DNA of 64,000 nt, taken from assembly GCA_964430565.1 (NCBI GenBank), contig CAYSFD010000051.1, positions 62,001 to 126,000 of the forward strand. The letters are read 5' to 3'. Every line of letters begins with the position of its first letter. The first letter of the stretch is position 1. Source of the DNA: VBDM01 sp964430565. GTDB taxonomy: Bacteria > Pseudomonadota > Gammaproteobacteria > Burkholderiales > SG8-39. The translations under genes were made by a program, and so were the position numbers. A model generated the notes under the pieces. It did not search any database and was not told the origin of the DNA. It saw only the letters and a program-made list of their open reading frames with translations. Below are positions 8,905-17,470 of the stretch, piece after piece.

Positions 8905-9861
8905 ATGAAGACGATCCTCTGCGCGCTTGCCCTGCTCCTCGCCGCTACGGCGCAGGCGCAGGACGCCTACCCCTCGAAACCGGTGCGCATCATCGTGCCC
9001 TCCGCGCCTGGGGGCGGAACCGACACCGTCGCGCGCCTGCTCGGGCAGACTCTCGCGAAGACGATGGGCCAGCCCTTCGTCATCGACAACCGGCCCGGCG
9101 CGGGCAATGTCATCGGCGCCGAAGCGGCCGCCCGCGCGGCGCCCGACGGCTATACGCTGCTCATGGCGCCGAGCACGCTCGCCATCAATCACATCGTGAG
9201 AAAGGACCTGCCTTACGATGTGCTGCGCGATTTTGCGCCTATCACGCAGATGGTTTCTCTGCCCAACGTGCTGGTCGTGACCGCGTCGCTGCCGGCCCGG
9301 TCGCTCGCCGAATTCGTCGCGCTCGCCAGGCAAAAGCCCGGCGAGCTGACGTTCGGCTCGGCGGGGATCGGCACTGCGCCGCACCTCGCGATGGAGCTGC
9401 TGATGAGCGCGACGGGTATCGAGTTGCGTCACGTGCCGTACAAGGGCGTCGCGCCGGCGCTGACCGACATCATCGCCGGGCGCGTGTCCGGAATGACGGT
9501 GAATGTGCTTTCGGCGAGACGGCACGTCGACGCGGGCACGTTGCGCGCGCTCGTCGTGACCGAGAACGAGCGCATGCGCGACCTGCCCAACGTGCCCACG
9601 GTGGCTGAGGCAGGCTATCCGAAAGCGCAATCCTTCCAGTGGTTCGGGTTGCTCGCACCCGCGCGCACGCCCCCTTTTATCATCGTGCGATTGCAGGCGG
9701 AGACGGTACGCGCGCTCCAGACGCCGGAGATGCGCGCGCGCCTGGCGACCGAAGGCGCCGATCCGGTCGGAAGCACGCCTGCCGAATTCGCGGCGCTCAT
9801 CCGCCAGGAGATGGAGAAATGGACCGAGGTCGCGCGTGCGGCGAACATCAAGCCGGAGTAG
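8905..9861 (+). CDS. Bug/TctC-family periplasmic solute receptor
   Basis: 318-aa receptor with signal peptide ending ATAQAQ and the classic family start YPSKPVRIIVPSAPGGGTD, then FVIDNRPGAGNVIGAEAAAR, DGYTLLMAP, and HVPYKGVAPALTDIIAGRV. It is much closer to the family consensus than the receptor at 2802-3824, so the two are not a recent duplicate. Start ATG 8 bp after the esterase stop places it in the same plus-strand operon. The family binds carboxylates, amides and related small acids; ligand unknown. No TctA/B genes here. Confidence 0.9.
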   Translation: MKTILCALALLLAATAQAQDAYPSKPVRIIVPSAPGGGTDTVARLLGQTLAKTMGQPFVIDNRPGAGNVIGAEAAARAAPDGYTLLMAPSTLAINHIVRKDLPYDVLRDFAPITQMVSLPNVLVVTASLPARSLAEFVALARQKPGELTFGSAGIGTAPHLAMELLMSATGIELRHVPYKGVAPALTDIIAGRVSGMTVNVLSARRHVDAGTLRALVVTENERMRDLPNVPTVAEAGYPKAQSFQWFGLLAPARTPPFIIVRLQAETVRALQTPEMRARLATEGADPVGSTPAEFAALIRQEMEKWTEVARAANIKPE

Positions 9862-9921
9862 CGATCGCGGGGTTCGTGCCTTAGAATCGCGGCATCGAAC
9901 CATTCATCGACCGGAGGCCCG

Positions 9922-10077
9922 TTGACCAATCATTCAAAGTTGGTGCAGACCCGACGCAGGAAGCAAAGAGCCAGGAAGGACGTCGCCATGGCAGCCAAGC
10001 AGGCGAAGAAGCTTGGGAAGCAAGACACGAAGAAGGCGGGCGCGACCGCGCCGAAACTCGCGCAGATCCCCGGCTGA
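9922..10077 (+). CDS. Small, highly basic 51-aa protein
   Basis: TTG start preceded by GGAGG (9913-9917). The product begins TNHSKLVQTRRRKQRARKD and continues with AAKQAKKLGKQDTKKAG before ending in IPG; about a third of residues are Lys or Arg and there is no Cys or aromatic residue. No signal peptide or TM segment. Good ribosome site and its own stop before a small GC hairpin (10088-10105) support a real gene. It could bind nucleic acid or ribosomes; no family was recognised with certainty. Confidence 0.55.
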   Translation: MTNHSKLVQTRRRKQRARKDVAMAAKQAKKLGKQDTKKAGATAPKLAQIPG

Positions 10078-10106
10078 CTCGAGCTTCCCGGCCGCCTGAG
10101 GCCGGT

Positions 10107-10565
10107 TCAGAGCTTGTGGCCCCCGATCATCAGCCGCTTGAACACTGAATAGTGCTCCTTGACGCCGTTATCGGTGGGGGTGCGCTCTACCGTGATCCAC
10201 ACCTCGGGGCTGAAGCTTTCGCACAAGTCGGCGGTGTACTCGGCCTCGTCTTCCGCCACGGCGTTCGCCGCCTCCATGGTGGGGGCGCCGAGGTCGTCCG
10301 TGAAATGCTGCGTGAGGCGCTCGATGATCTGCCGATACCCCGTCTCGTCGATCTCCACGACTTCGGCGATGGTACAGCGCCCGTGGCTTTCCACGCCGAC
10401 GAAGGAAGTGAGGCAATGGCATTTGGGCGTGCGGTGGCTAGCCCCGGTGGGATCGCATACGGCGTAGCCGCCCGACACCAGCCACTCTCCGTCGCGAGCG
10501 GCGCCGCCCTTGCAATAGACGAGATCGTCGGAAGCGTCGAGCCGCACCGCCTTTAGGAATTTCAT
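10107..10565 (-). CDS. DUF6505-like conserved protein
   Basis: 152-aa soluble protein. Start ATG at 10565 (MKFLKAVRLDASDD) because a much longer upstream extension in this frame would run antisense through ribE. Features: an N-terminal KFLKAVRLD strand, GEWLVSGGYAVCD, FLGVESHG-like FVGVESHGRCTIAEVVE, and a C-terminal VERTPTDNGVKEHYSVFKRL. This pattern matches my recollection of the DUF6505 family of uncharacterised proteobacterial proteins. Seven Cys/His near residues 45-62 (CHC, HR) may be incidental. Divergent from ribE with about 60 bp between starts. Function unknown. Confidence 0.7.
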   Translation of the reverse strand: MKFLKAVRLDASDDLVYCKGGAARDGEWLVSGGYAVCDPTGASHRTPKCHCLTSFVGVESHGRCTIAEVVEIDETGYRQIIERLTQHFTDDLGAPTMEAANAVAEDEAEYTADLCESFSPEVWITVERTPTDNGVKEHYSVFKRLMIGGHKL

Positions 10566-10628
10566 AAGCCGCGCTGTTACGGCTCGCCGCGGCGACTCGG
10601 CGGGCAAAGCCCAGTAGAATTCTTTCCC

Positions 10629-11216
10629 ATGTTTACTGGAATCATAGCCGCCATCGGCAAAATCAGTCGGGTCGAACCCGCTAAGGGCGGACTGCGCCTT
10701 GCTGTTGACACAGGCAAACTGGGCTTGAGCGACCTCAAGGTCGGCGACAGCATCGCGGTCAACGGCGCGTGCCTCACCGTCGTGAAACGCGGAAAAAAAA
10801 GCTTCGGTGTCGATGTCTCCCGCGAAACCTTGCGCTGCACTGCCGGGCTGGACCGGGCGGGAGAGGTCAACCTGGAGAAGGCGCTCGCGCTTTCCGACCG
10901 GCTCGATGGGCATCTCGTTCTCGGTCACGTGGACGGCGTCGGGAAAGTAACGGGCTTCGAGCCGGCCGGCGCGAGCCGCGTGCTGCGCGTGCGCGCACCC
11001 GCAGGACTTGCCCGCTACATCGCGCGCAAGGGCTCGATCGCGGTGGACGGCGTGAGCCTTACGGTGAACGCGGTGAGGGGCACCGAGTTCGAGGTGAATC
11101 TGATTCCGCATACGCTCGCCGTGACGACGCTGAAGCATCTGCGGAAGGGCGACGTCGTCAATCTGGAAGTGGACCCGCTCGCGCGCTACGCGGAACGCCT
11201 GCTCCGGAGGAAATGA
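10629..11216 (+). CDS. ribE: Riboflavin synthase, alpha chain
   Basis: 195-aa enzyme that dismutates 6,7-dimethyl-8-ribityllumazine to riboflavin. Starts with the diagnostic MFTGII; two lumazine-binding barrels are visible, the first with GDSIAVNGACLTV and DVSRETL, the second with GSIAVDGVSLTVN and NLIPHTL. The linker HLVLGHVDGVG is intact. Length is normal for the family (about 200-215 aa). It stands apart from other rib genes here; the next gene, hrpA, is separated by a dispersed repeat. Confidence 0.95.
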   Translation: MFTGIIAAIGKISRVEPAKGGLRLAVDTGKLGLSDLKVGDSIAVNGACLTVVKRGKKSFGVDVSRETLRCTAGLDRAGEVNLEKALALSDRLDGHLVLGHVDGVGKVTGFEPAGASRVLRVRAPAGLARYIARKGSIAVDGVSLTVNAVRGTEFEVNLIPHTLAVTTLKHLRKGDVVNLEVDPLARYAERLLRRK

Positions 11217-11230
11217 GCGGGAAGGATCAG

Positions 11231-11331
11231 CCGTCATTCCCGCGAACGCGGGAATCCAGTGACGTTGCGCAAAAGTCTCTGGGTCCCCGCTCCCCGATTC
11301 CATTCGGGGACAGGTTTCGCGGGGACGACGG
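11231..11331. repeat. Dispersed palindromic repeat, copy 2 (partly degenerate)
   Basis: Begins CCGTCATTCCCGCGAACGCG followed by GGAATCCAGTGAC, the same arm as the repeat at 2162-2231. The right half is diverged and extended (CTGGGTCCCCGC ... GCGGGGACGACGG) but keeps the closing complement. It fills the gap between ribE and hrpA and ends only 6 bp before the hrpA start, so it would lie in the 5' leader of any transcript crossing it. Confidence 0.75.
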
Positions 11332-11337
11332 AAATTA

Positions 11338-14300
11338 ATGGCGTTCTCCCCGGCCGAGATCGAGCAGCGGCGCACGCTGCGCCCGCGCCCCGAGTTTCCG
11401 CCCGAACTGCCGATCTGCGCGAAGCGCGAGGAAATCGCAAAGGCCATCTCCGCGCACCAGGTGGTGATCGTCTGCGGGGAAACCGGCTCGGGCAAGACCA
11501 CGCAGCTGCCGAAGATCTGCCTGGAGCTCGATCGCGGTATCCGGGGATTCATCGGCCACACCCAGCCACGCAGGATCGCCGCGCGCGCCACCGCCACCCG
11601 CGTCTCGCAGGAACTGAAGACCGAGCTGGGCAGCGCGGTGGGCTACAAGATTCGCTTCACCGACCGCGTCGGCCCGCGCTCCTATATCAAGATCATGACC
11701 GACGGCATCCTGCTCGCCGAGACTCAAGGCGACCGCGAGCTTCGCCAGTACGACACCCTGATCATCGACGAGGCGCACGAGCGCAGCCTCAACATCGATT
11801 TTCTGCTCGGCTACGTCAAGCAGCTCCTCCCGCGGCGGGCAGACTTGAAGCTCATCATCACTTCGGCGACCATCGACGCAGAGCGCTTCTCGAAGCACTT
11901 CGAAGTTGACGGAAAAGCGGCGCCGGTGGTCGAAGTATCGGGCCGGCTTTACCCGATCGAGCTCCGTTACCGGCCGATCGACGAGGACGACAAGGACTAC
12001 GACCTCAACCAGGCGATCGGCGACGCGATCGACGAGCTGGCGACATCGGGCGAGGGCGACGTCCTGGTGTTCCTCCCCGGCGAACGGGAGATCCGCGAGG
12101 CGGCCGAGGCCTTGAGAAAGCACGCCTTCGGCAAGGTGAGGCCGGGCATCCCCACCGAGATCCTGCCGCTGTTTGCGCGGCTCTCTGGAGAGGAGCAGGA
12201 GCGCGTGTTCAAGCCCCACGCGGGGCGGCGCATCGTGCTCGCGACCAACGTCGCGGAGACCTCGCTGACCGTGCCCGGGGTGCGCTACGTCGTGGACACG
12301 GGTCTTGCGCGCGTCAAGCGCTACAGCTACCGCAACAAGGTCGAGCAGCTGCGCGTCGAGAACATCTCCCAGGCCGCGGCCAAGCAGCGCGCCGGCCGCT
12401 GCGGCCGGGTCGCGAGCGGGGTGTGCGTGCGCCTCTATGCCGAGGACGAATTCAAGCGGCGCCCCGAGTTCACCGACCCCGAGGTATTGCGCTCCTCGCT
12501 CGCGAACGTGATTCTTCGAATGAAGTCGCTGGGCCTGGGCGAGGTCGAGGAGTTTCCCTTCATCGATTCCCCGGCGCCCAAGGCGATCCAGGACGGCTAC
12601 GCGCTGCTCGCCGAGTTGGGCGCCGTAGACGAGGCCAACGAGCTGACCGAAATCGGAAGGCAGCTTGCGAAGCTGCCGGTCGATCCGCGCATCGGCCGCA
12701 TGGTGCTCGCTGCGAGAGTGGAGAATGCGTTAGCCGAAATTCTGATTATCGCCGCGGCGCTTTCGGTGCAGGACCCTCGCCAGAGGCCGAGCGAACAGGC
12801 CGCGGCGGCCGACGAGGCGCAGAAGCCCTTCGACGACGAGAAGTCCGATTTTCTTTCCTGGCTGAAGCTGTGGAAGTTCTTCGAGGAAGCGCTCGCGCAC
12901 AGGAAATCCAACCGCAAGCTGCACGAGGCCTGCCGCGAGCATTTCCTTTCCTTCAACCGCATGCGCGAGTGGCGCGACGTACACGGCCAGCTGAAGGAAC
13001 TGACCGCGGAGCTTGGCTGGCGGGCCTCGGGGACGCCGGCGACCTATGCCCAGATTCACCGCTCGCTGCTCGCGGGCCTCCTCGGCAACATCGGCATGAA
13101 GACCGAGGAAGGAAATTTCCTCGGCGCCCGCGGAATCCGCTTCTGGGCGCATCCCGGGTCGGGAGTGGGCAGGAAAGCCGGCCGCTGGGTGATGGCGGCC
13201 GAGATCACCGAGACCACGCGCCTGTACGCGCGCTGCATCGCCTCGATCGAGCCCGAGTGGCTGGAGTCGGTCGGCGCGCATCTGGTCAAGCGCCACCGGT
13301 ACGAGCCGCATTGGGAAAGGAAGCCCGCGCACGTGGCGGCCTTCGAGCGCGCGACGCTCTACGGCCTGCCTTTGTACACGAACCGGCGCGTGCACTATGG
13401 CCCCACGGACCCTGCCGGATCGAGAAAGGTCCTCATCCGTCAGGCGCTGGTCGAAGGCGACTACGAGACGCGCGCGCCGTTCTTCGCGCATAACCGCAGG
13501 CTCGTTCGCGAGATCGAGCAGCTCGAGCACAAGTCGCGCCGCCCGGACGTGCTGGTGGACGACGAGCTGATCTACGCCTTCTACGACAGCCTCGTTGCGG
13601 AAGGCATCCACAACGGCGCGGATTTCGAGCGCTGGCGGCGCGAGGCGGAGGCGAAGGAACCGAAGCTGCTGTTCCTCAAGCGCGAGGACCTGATGCGGCA
13701 CCAGGCGGCGGGCATTACCACCGCGCAGTTTCCGCACGAGCTGCAGATGGCGGGACGCAGCTTCGCGCTCGAATACCATCACGAGCCGGGCTCGCCGAAG
13801 GACGGCGTGACGCTCATCGCGCCGCTTCTCGCGCTCAATCAGATCGACGCGGCGAAGACGGACTGGCTGGTGCCGGGGCTCGCGCGCGAAAAGATCACGC
13901 GGCTCGCCAAGTCGCTGCCGCACAAGCTCCGCCATCCGCTCGGCCCGCTCCCGGAGTTCGTCGACGTCTTTCTAGCGGTCAACGAGACGCAGGACGTGCC
14001 GCTCGCGCAGGCGATCGCCCGCTACGCGCGGCGCGAGCTGAATCTCGCGATCCCGCTCGATGCCTTCCGGACGGAGATGCTCCCCGCGCATCTGTCGATG
14101 AATTTCCGCATCGTCGATGAGCACGGGCGGCGGTTGGGGACGGGCCGCAACCTCGCGCAGCTGCGCGCCGAGCTGGGGCAAAAGGCGCAGGAGCAGTTCT
14201 CCGAGGTCGCCAAAGCCGACGTACCAGCCGCGGAATTCACCGGCTGGGAGTTCGGCGACCTCGAGGAAGTGATGGAGATCCGGCGCGGCTCCCAGACGCT

Positions 14301-15084
14301 CATCGGCTATCCCGGTCTCGTGGACAAGCGCGGCTCGGTCAGCCTCGAAGTGTTCGACTCAGCCGACAAGGCCCGCGAGGCGCACCGCGCGGGGCTGCGG
14401 CGGCTGTTCATGCTGCAGCTGAAGGAGCAGGCCCGCCATATCGAGAAGAATCTGCCCGGCCTGCAGGCGATGGCGGTGCAGTTCGCGGCCCTGGGCGGCG
14501 CGGCGGAATTGAAGGAGCAGCTGCTCGCGGCGGCGTTCGACCGCGCCTGCATGCAGGAACCCTGGCCGCGGATCCGAGCGGAGTTCGAGCGGCGGCGCGA
14601 CGAGGCGCGCTCGCGGGTGACGCTCCTCGCCCAGGAGATTGCGCGCCTCGCAGGAGCGATCTTTGCCGAGCACGCGGCGCTGCAGAAGAAGCTCCAGCAG
14701 TCGTCCAAGGCTTTTCCCGGCCCCTGCCGCGACATCGAGGAGGCCGTCGCTGCGCTGATGTCCGGGCGGTTCATCGAGCAAACGCCTTACGAGCGGCTGC
14801 AGCATTTTCCCCGCTACCTCAAGGCGGCGTGCCTGCGGCTGGACAAGCTGCGCGCCGATCCAAGGCGCGACGCGCGCCTCGCGGCGGAGTTTGCGCCATT
14901 GTTCGCGCAGTGGCAGCGCGAACGGGCGAAGCAGGCAAGATCGGGCGCGCCCGATCCGCGGCTGGAGCAGTTCCGCTGGCTGCTCGAGGAGCTGCGCGTG
15001 CAGCTTTTCGCACAGGAGCTCAAGACGCCGGTGCCGGTTTCGGTCAAGCGACTTACCAAGCTATGGCAGACTACGAGCCGGTGA
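11338..15084 (+). CDS. hrpA: ATP-dependent RNA helicase HrpA
   Basis: 1248-aa DEAH-box helicase, close to the usual 1300 aa. Walker A GETGSGKT (47-54), DEAH (144-147), SAT in IITSATID, motif VI QRAGRCGR, then the helicase-associated and OB-fold regions and the long C-terminal DUF3418-type extension specific to HrpA. In E. coli HrpA processes fimbrial mRNA and rescues stalled or collided ribosomes. No obvious Shine-Dalgarno precedes the ATG (GGAAATTA at the end of the repeat is the nearest). Followed after 7 bp by a membrane-protein gene. Confidence 0.95.
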   Translation: MAFSPAEIEQRRTLRPRPEFPPELPICAKREEIAKAISAHQVVIVCGETGSGKTTQLPKICLELDRGIRGFIGHTQPRRIAARATATRVSQELKTELGSAVGYKIRFTDRVGPRSYIKIMTDGILLAETQGDRELRQYDTLIIDEAHERSLNIDFLLGYVKQLLPRRADLKLIITSATIDAERFSKHFEVDGKAAPVVEVSGRLYPIELRYRPIDEDDKDYDLNQAIGDAIDELATSGEGDVLVFLPGEREIREAAEALRKHAFGKVRPGIPTEILPLFARLSGEEQERVFKPHAGRRIVLATNVAETSLTVPGVRYVVDTGLARVKRYSYRNKVEQLRVENISQAAAKQRAGRCGRVASGVCVRLYAEDEFKRRPEFTDPEVLRSSLANVILRMKSLGLGEVEEFPFIDSPAPKAIQDGYALLAELGAVDEANELTEIGRQLAKLPVDPRIGRMVLAARVENALAEILIIAAALSVQDPRQRPSEQAAAADEAQKPFDDEKSDFLSWLKLWKFFEEALAHRKSNRKLHEACREHFLSFNRMREWRDVHGQLKELTAELGWRASGTPATYAQIHRSLLAGLLGNIGMKTEEGNFLGARGIRFWAHPGSGVGRKAGRWVMAAEITETTRLYARCIASIEPEWLESVGAHLVKRHRYEPHWERKPAHVAAFERATLYGLPLYTNRRVHYGPTDPAGSRKVLIRQALVEGDYETRAPFFAHNRRLVREIEQLEHKSRRPDVLVDDELIYAFYDSLVAEGIHNGADFERWRREAEAKEPKLLFLKREDLMRHQAAGITTAQFPHELQMAGRSFALEYHHEPGSPKDGVTLIAPLLALNQIDAAKTDWLVPGLAREKITRLAKSLPHKLRHPLGPLPEFVDVFLAVNETQDVPLAQAIARYARRELNLAIPLDAFRTEMLPAHLSMNFRIVDEHGRRLGTGRNLAQLRAELGQKAQEQFSEVAKADVPAAEFTGWEFGDLEEVMEIRRGSQTLIGYPGLVDKRGSVSLEVFDSADKAREAHRAGLRRLFMLQLKEQARHIEKNLPGLQAMAVQFAALGGAAELKEQLLAAAFDRACMQEPWPRIRAEFERRRDEARSRVTLLAQEIARLAGAIFAEHAALQKKLQQSSKAFPGPCRDIEEAVAALMSGRFIEQTPYERLQHFPRYLKAACLRLDKLRADPRRDARLAAEFAPLFAQWQRERAKQARSGAPDPRLEQFRWLLEELRVQLFAQELKTPVPVSVKRLTKLWQTTSR

Positions 15085-15091
15085 GAGACGA

Positions 15092-15838
15092 ATGCAAAGG
15101 ATCATTACTGCGCTCCTGAAGGCGTTTGGCAGCCTGCTGCATCCGAAGATGCTCTGGCTCATGGTGTGGCCGGCGGTGGTCGCGCTGGTCCTCTGGGTGA
15201 CGCTCGCGGCGCTGTACTGGAGCGAGGCCGCCAAGTGGATCGACTTCCAGATGCACCAGTGGCCATTCTTCGAATGGGCAATCTCGATTTGGCCGATGAC
15301 CTTGATCGCCGCGTGGTTCGGCTGGCTTCTGCTGCTACTCGTTTTCGTGCCGGCGGTGCTGATCACGGCGGTGCTGATCATCAGCATCGTGTCCATGCCG
15401 GCGATGGTCGCTCACGTCGGCGAACGCGAATACCCTGGGCTCGCCCGGCGAAAAGGGGGTACGGTCGTGGGCAGCATCTGGAATGCGTTCGTAGCGCTCG
15501 TCGTGCTTGCGCTGCTCTTCGCAATCAGCCTGCCGCTGTGGTTGATTCCGCTGTTGTGGCCGGTGCTGCCTGTCGCCTTGTTCGGCTATTTCAACGAGCG
15601 CGTGTTCCGCTACGACGCGCTCGCCGAACATGGGACCACCGCCGAGATTGCCGAGACAATCCAGCGCAGCCGCGGCGAGCTGTTCTTGCTCGGCGTTGTG
15701 CTTGCGCTCATCGGGCACATACCTTTCGTCGGGTTTTTCGTGCCGGTGTACGGGGGGCTTGCTTTCATCCACTACGGGCTTGGGCGCCTTGGCGAGCTGC
15801 GCAGCGAACCGATGCAGGGTGTGGCGAGGCGGGTGTGA
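15092..15838 (+). CDS. EI24-domain integral membrane protein (CysZ-like fold)
   Basis: 248-aa membrane protein with about five hydrophobic segments: two before residue 100 (LMVWPAVVALVLWVTLAAL and FGWLLLLLVFVPAVLI), a pair at about 135-170 with SLPLWLIPLLWPVLP, and a late one around LIGHIPFVGFFVPVYGG. The internal FGYFNERVFRYDAL is typical of EI24/CysZ-family proteins. CysZ imports sulfate, but no cys genes are adjacent, so the substrate is not assignable. Its stop overlaps the next start (GTGA), indicating translational coupling. Confidence 0.82.
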   Translation: MQRIITALLKAFGSLLHPKMLWLMVWPAVVALVLWVTLAALYWSEAAKWIDFQMHQWPFFEWAISIWPMTLIAAWFGWLLLLLVFVPAVLITAVLIISIVSMPAMVAHVGEREYPGLARRKGGTVVGSIWNAFVALVVLALLFAISLPLWLIPLLWPVLPVALFGYFNERVFRYDALAEHGTTAEIAETIQRSRGELFLLGVVLALIGHIPFVGFFVPVYGGLAFIHYGLGRLGELRSEPMQGVARRV

Positions 15839-16590
15839 GGGTCGGCGCAATCATCATCGGCGACGAAATCATTCGCGGCAAGCGCGAGGACAAGCATTTC
15901 GCGAAGCTCATCGCGATCCTCGGCGCACGCGGGATGAAGCTCGACTGGTGCGAGTACCTCGGCGACACGCCGGAGCTCATCACCGCGACGCTCAAGCGCA
16001 CGCTCGTCTCGGGCGACCTCGTCTTCAGCTTCGGCGGCATCGGCGCAACGCCGGACGATCGCACCCGCCAGTGTGCGGCGGACGCGCTTGGTGTCCGACT
16101 CGTGTTGCACCCGGAAGCCGAGGCGGCGATACGGTCCCGCGCGGACATGGAAATCACACCTCAGCGGCTCAAGATGGGGGAATTTCCGATGGGTTCCAGC
16201 ATCATTCCGAATCCGTACAACCGCATCCCGGGATTTTCCGTGGCGGATCACCATTTCGTTCCCGGATTTCCGGTGATGGCCTGGCCGATGGTCGAGTGGG
16301 TGCTCGACCATCGCTATGCGCACCTGTTCCACCTCGCACCCGAAGCCGAGGCCTCGATCATCGTGTATGACCTTCCGGAATCGACGGTTACGCCACTCAT
16401 GCTGGAGGTGGAAGTGCGCTACCTCCGCTTGAAGTCCTTCAGCCTTCCGAGCATGGGCGAGGGGGGGGTGCGCCGTCACATCGAGCTCGGCGTGCGCGGC
16501 ACGCCCGACGAAGTGGCGCCGGCCATCGAGCAGATGAAGGCGGGAGTCGCTGCGCTCGGCGGTAGGTGGGAACCCGCCGGGAAAGCCTGA
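15835..16590 (+). CDS. Molybdopterin-binding-domain protein (CinA N-terminal/MoaB-like)
   Basis: 251-aa protein starting at GTG 15835, overlapping the previous stop by 4 bp. It opens with VGAIIIGDEIIRGKREDKH and contains the ligand-binding loop SFGGIGATPDDRT, as in the MoCF_biosynth domain of CinA and MoaB. The CinA C-terminal deamidase domain is absent; instead about 90 residues follow, with FHLAPEAEASIIVYDLPE. The family role of the stand-alone form is uncertain (nucleotide-derivative hydrolase or Moco-related). The context gives no Moco genes. Confidence 0.8.
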   Translation: MRVGAIIIGDEIIRGKREDKHFAKLIAILGARGMKLDWCEYLGDTPELITATLKRTLVSGDLVFSFGGIGATPDDRTRQCAADALGVRLVLHPEAEAAIRSRADMEITPQRLKMGEFPMGSSIIPNPYNRIPGFSVADHHFVPGFPVMAWPMVEWVLDHRYAHLFHLAPEAEASIIVYDLPESTVTPLMLEVEVRYLRLKSFSLPSMGEGGVRRHIELGVRGTPDEVAPAIEQMKAGVAALGGRWEPAGKA

Positions 16591-16666
16591 CCAACATCGT
16601 GGCAAAAAGCTAGGCGAGAGCAATAGTTATACTTAATAATCGCGGTAGTGAGGTCTCGGAGGAGCG

Positions 16667-17470
16667 GTGAACGAGCCGGCTGATGGTTCTACAATTTCGA
16701 CGCAGGGCTTGCTGAGGGTCGAGCTCGACGGGGACATCGCTCTGGTGTCCCTGAGTCGTCCGGCTAAACGCAACGCCTTGAACGACGCCCTCTTTTCCGG
16801 GATCGAGCGGTTCTTCTCCGACGTTCCGGCCGGGGTGCGCGCGGTCGTGTTGTACGGTGAAGGCGATCATTTCAGTGCGGGCCTTGACCTTTCCGAGCTG
16901 AAGGGTCTGACCGCCGCCGAAGGGATGATGCACTCGATAGCCGGGCATCGCGCTTTCGACCGGGTCCAGTTCGGCTCGGTACCGGTAGTCGCGGTGTTGC
17001 ACGGGGCGGTGGTAGGCGGCGGGCTGGAGCTTGCTTGCGCGGCGCACATTCGAGTCGCCGAAACCTCGGCGTTCTATGCGCTTCCCGAGGGCCAGCGGGG
17101 AATTTTCGTCGGCGGCGGCGGTTCGGTGCGCGTGCCCCGGACGATCGGCGCCGCGCGCATGACCGACATGATGCTGACAGGGAGGGCCTATTCCGCGGAG
17201 GAAGGTCAGGAGGTTGGGATTTCACACTATCTCGTCGGACCCGGCGAAGGGCGGCGCAAAGCCATCGAGCTGGCGAGATCGATAGCCAAGAATGCAGTGC
17301 TCACCAACTTCGCAGTGATGCACGCGCTTCCGCGGATTGCTGAAGCGGGGCAGGACCACGGCATGTTCATGGAGGCGCTGATATCGGGCATCGCGCAGGC
17401 GGATCCCGAAGCGAAGAAGCGCATGCAGAGCTTCCTGGACAAGAGTGCTCCGAAGTTGAGGGAAGACTGA
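16667..17470 (+). CDS. Enoyl-CoA hydratase/isomerase family protein
   Basis: 267-aa crotonase-fold enzyme. GTG start directly after GGAGG (16659-16663). Oxyanion-hole segments HFSAGLDLSEL and GAVVGGGLELACAAHIRV are intact, and both hydratase glutamates appear to be kept (GGGLELA and PEGQRG), which argues for a hydratase rather than a pure isomerase. The next gene overlaps by one base (TGATG) and is a feruloyl-CoA-synthetase-type ligase, so this enzyme probably acts on the CoA ester that ligase makes. It lacks the GGGFSPL signature of the vanillin-forming hydratase-lyase, so that activity is doubtful. Confidence 0.88.
   Translation: MNEPADGSTISTQGLLRVELDGDIALVSLSRPAKRNALNDALFSGIERFFSDVPAGVRAVVLYGEGDHFSAGLDLSELKGLTAAEGMMHSIAGHRAFDRVQFGSVPVVAVLHGAVVGGGLELACAAHIRVAETSAFYALPEGQRGIFVGGGGSVRVPRTIGAARMTDMMLTGRAYSAEEGQEVGISHYLVGPGEGRRKAIELARSIAKNAVLTNFAVMHALPRIAEAGQDHGMFMEALISGIAQADPEAKKRMQSFLDKSAPKLRED

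Noticed and set aside
10107..11597. Open frame of 496 codons on the minus strand running through ribE and the repeat into the hrpA start region
   Set aside because: Only the last 152 codons (from 10565) look like a protein; the rest is antisense to ribE and hrpA and has no family pattern. Long antisense frames are expected at this GC content.
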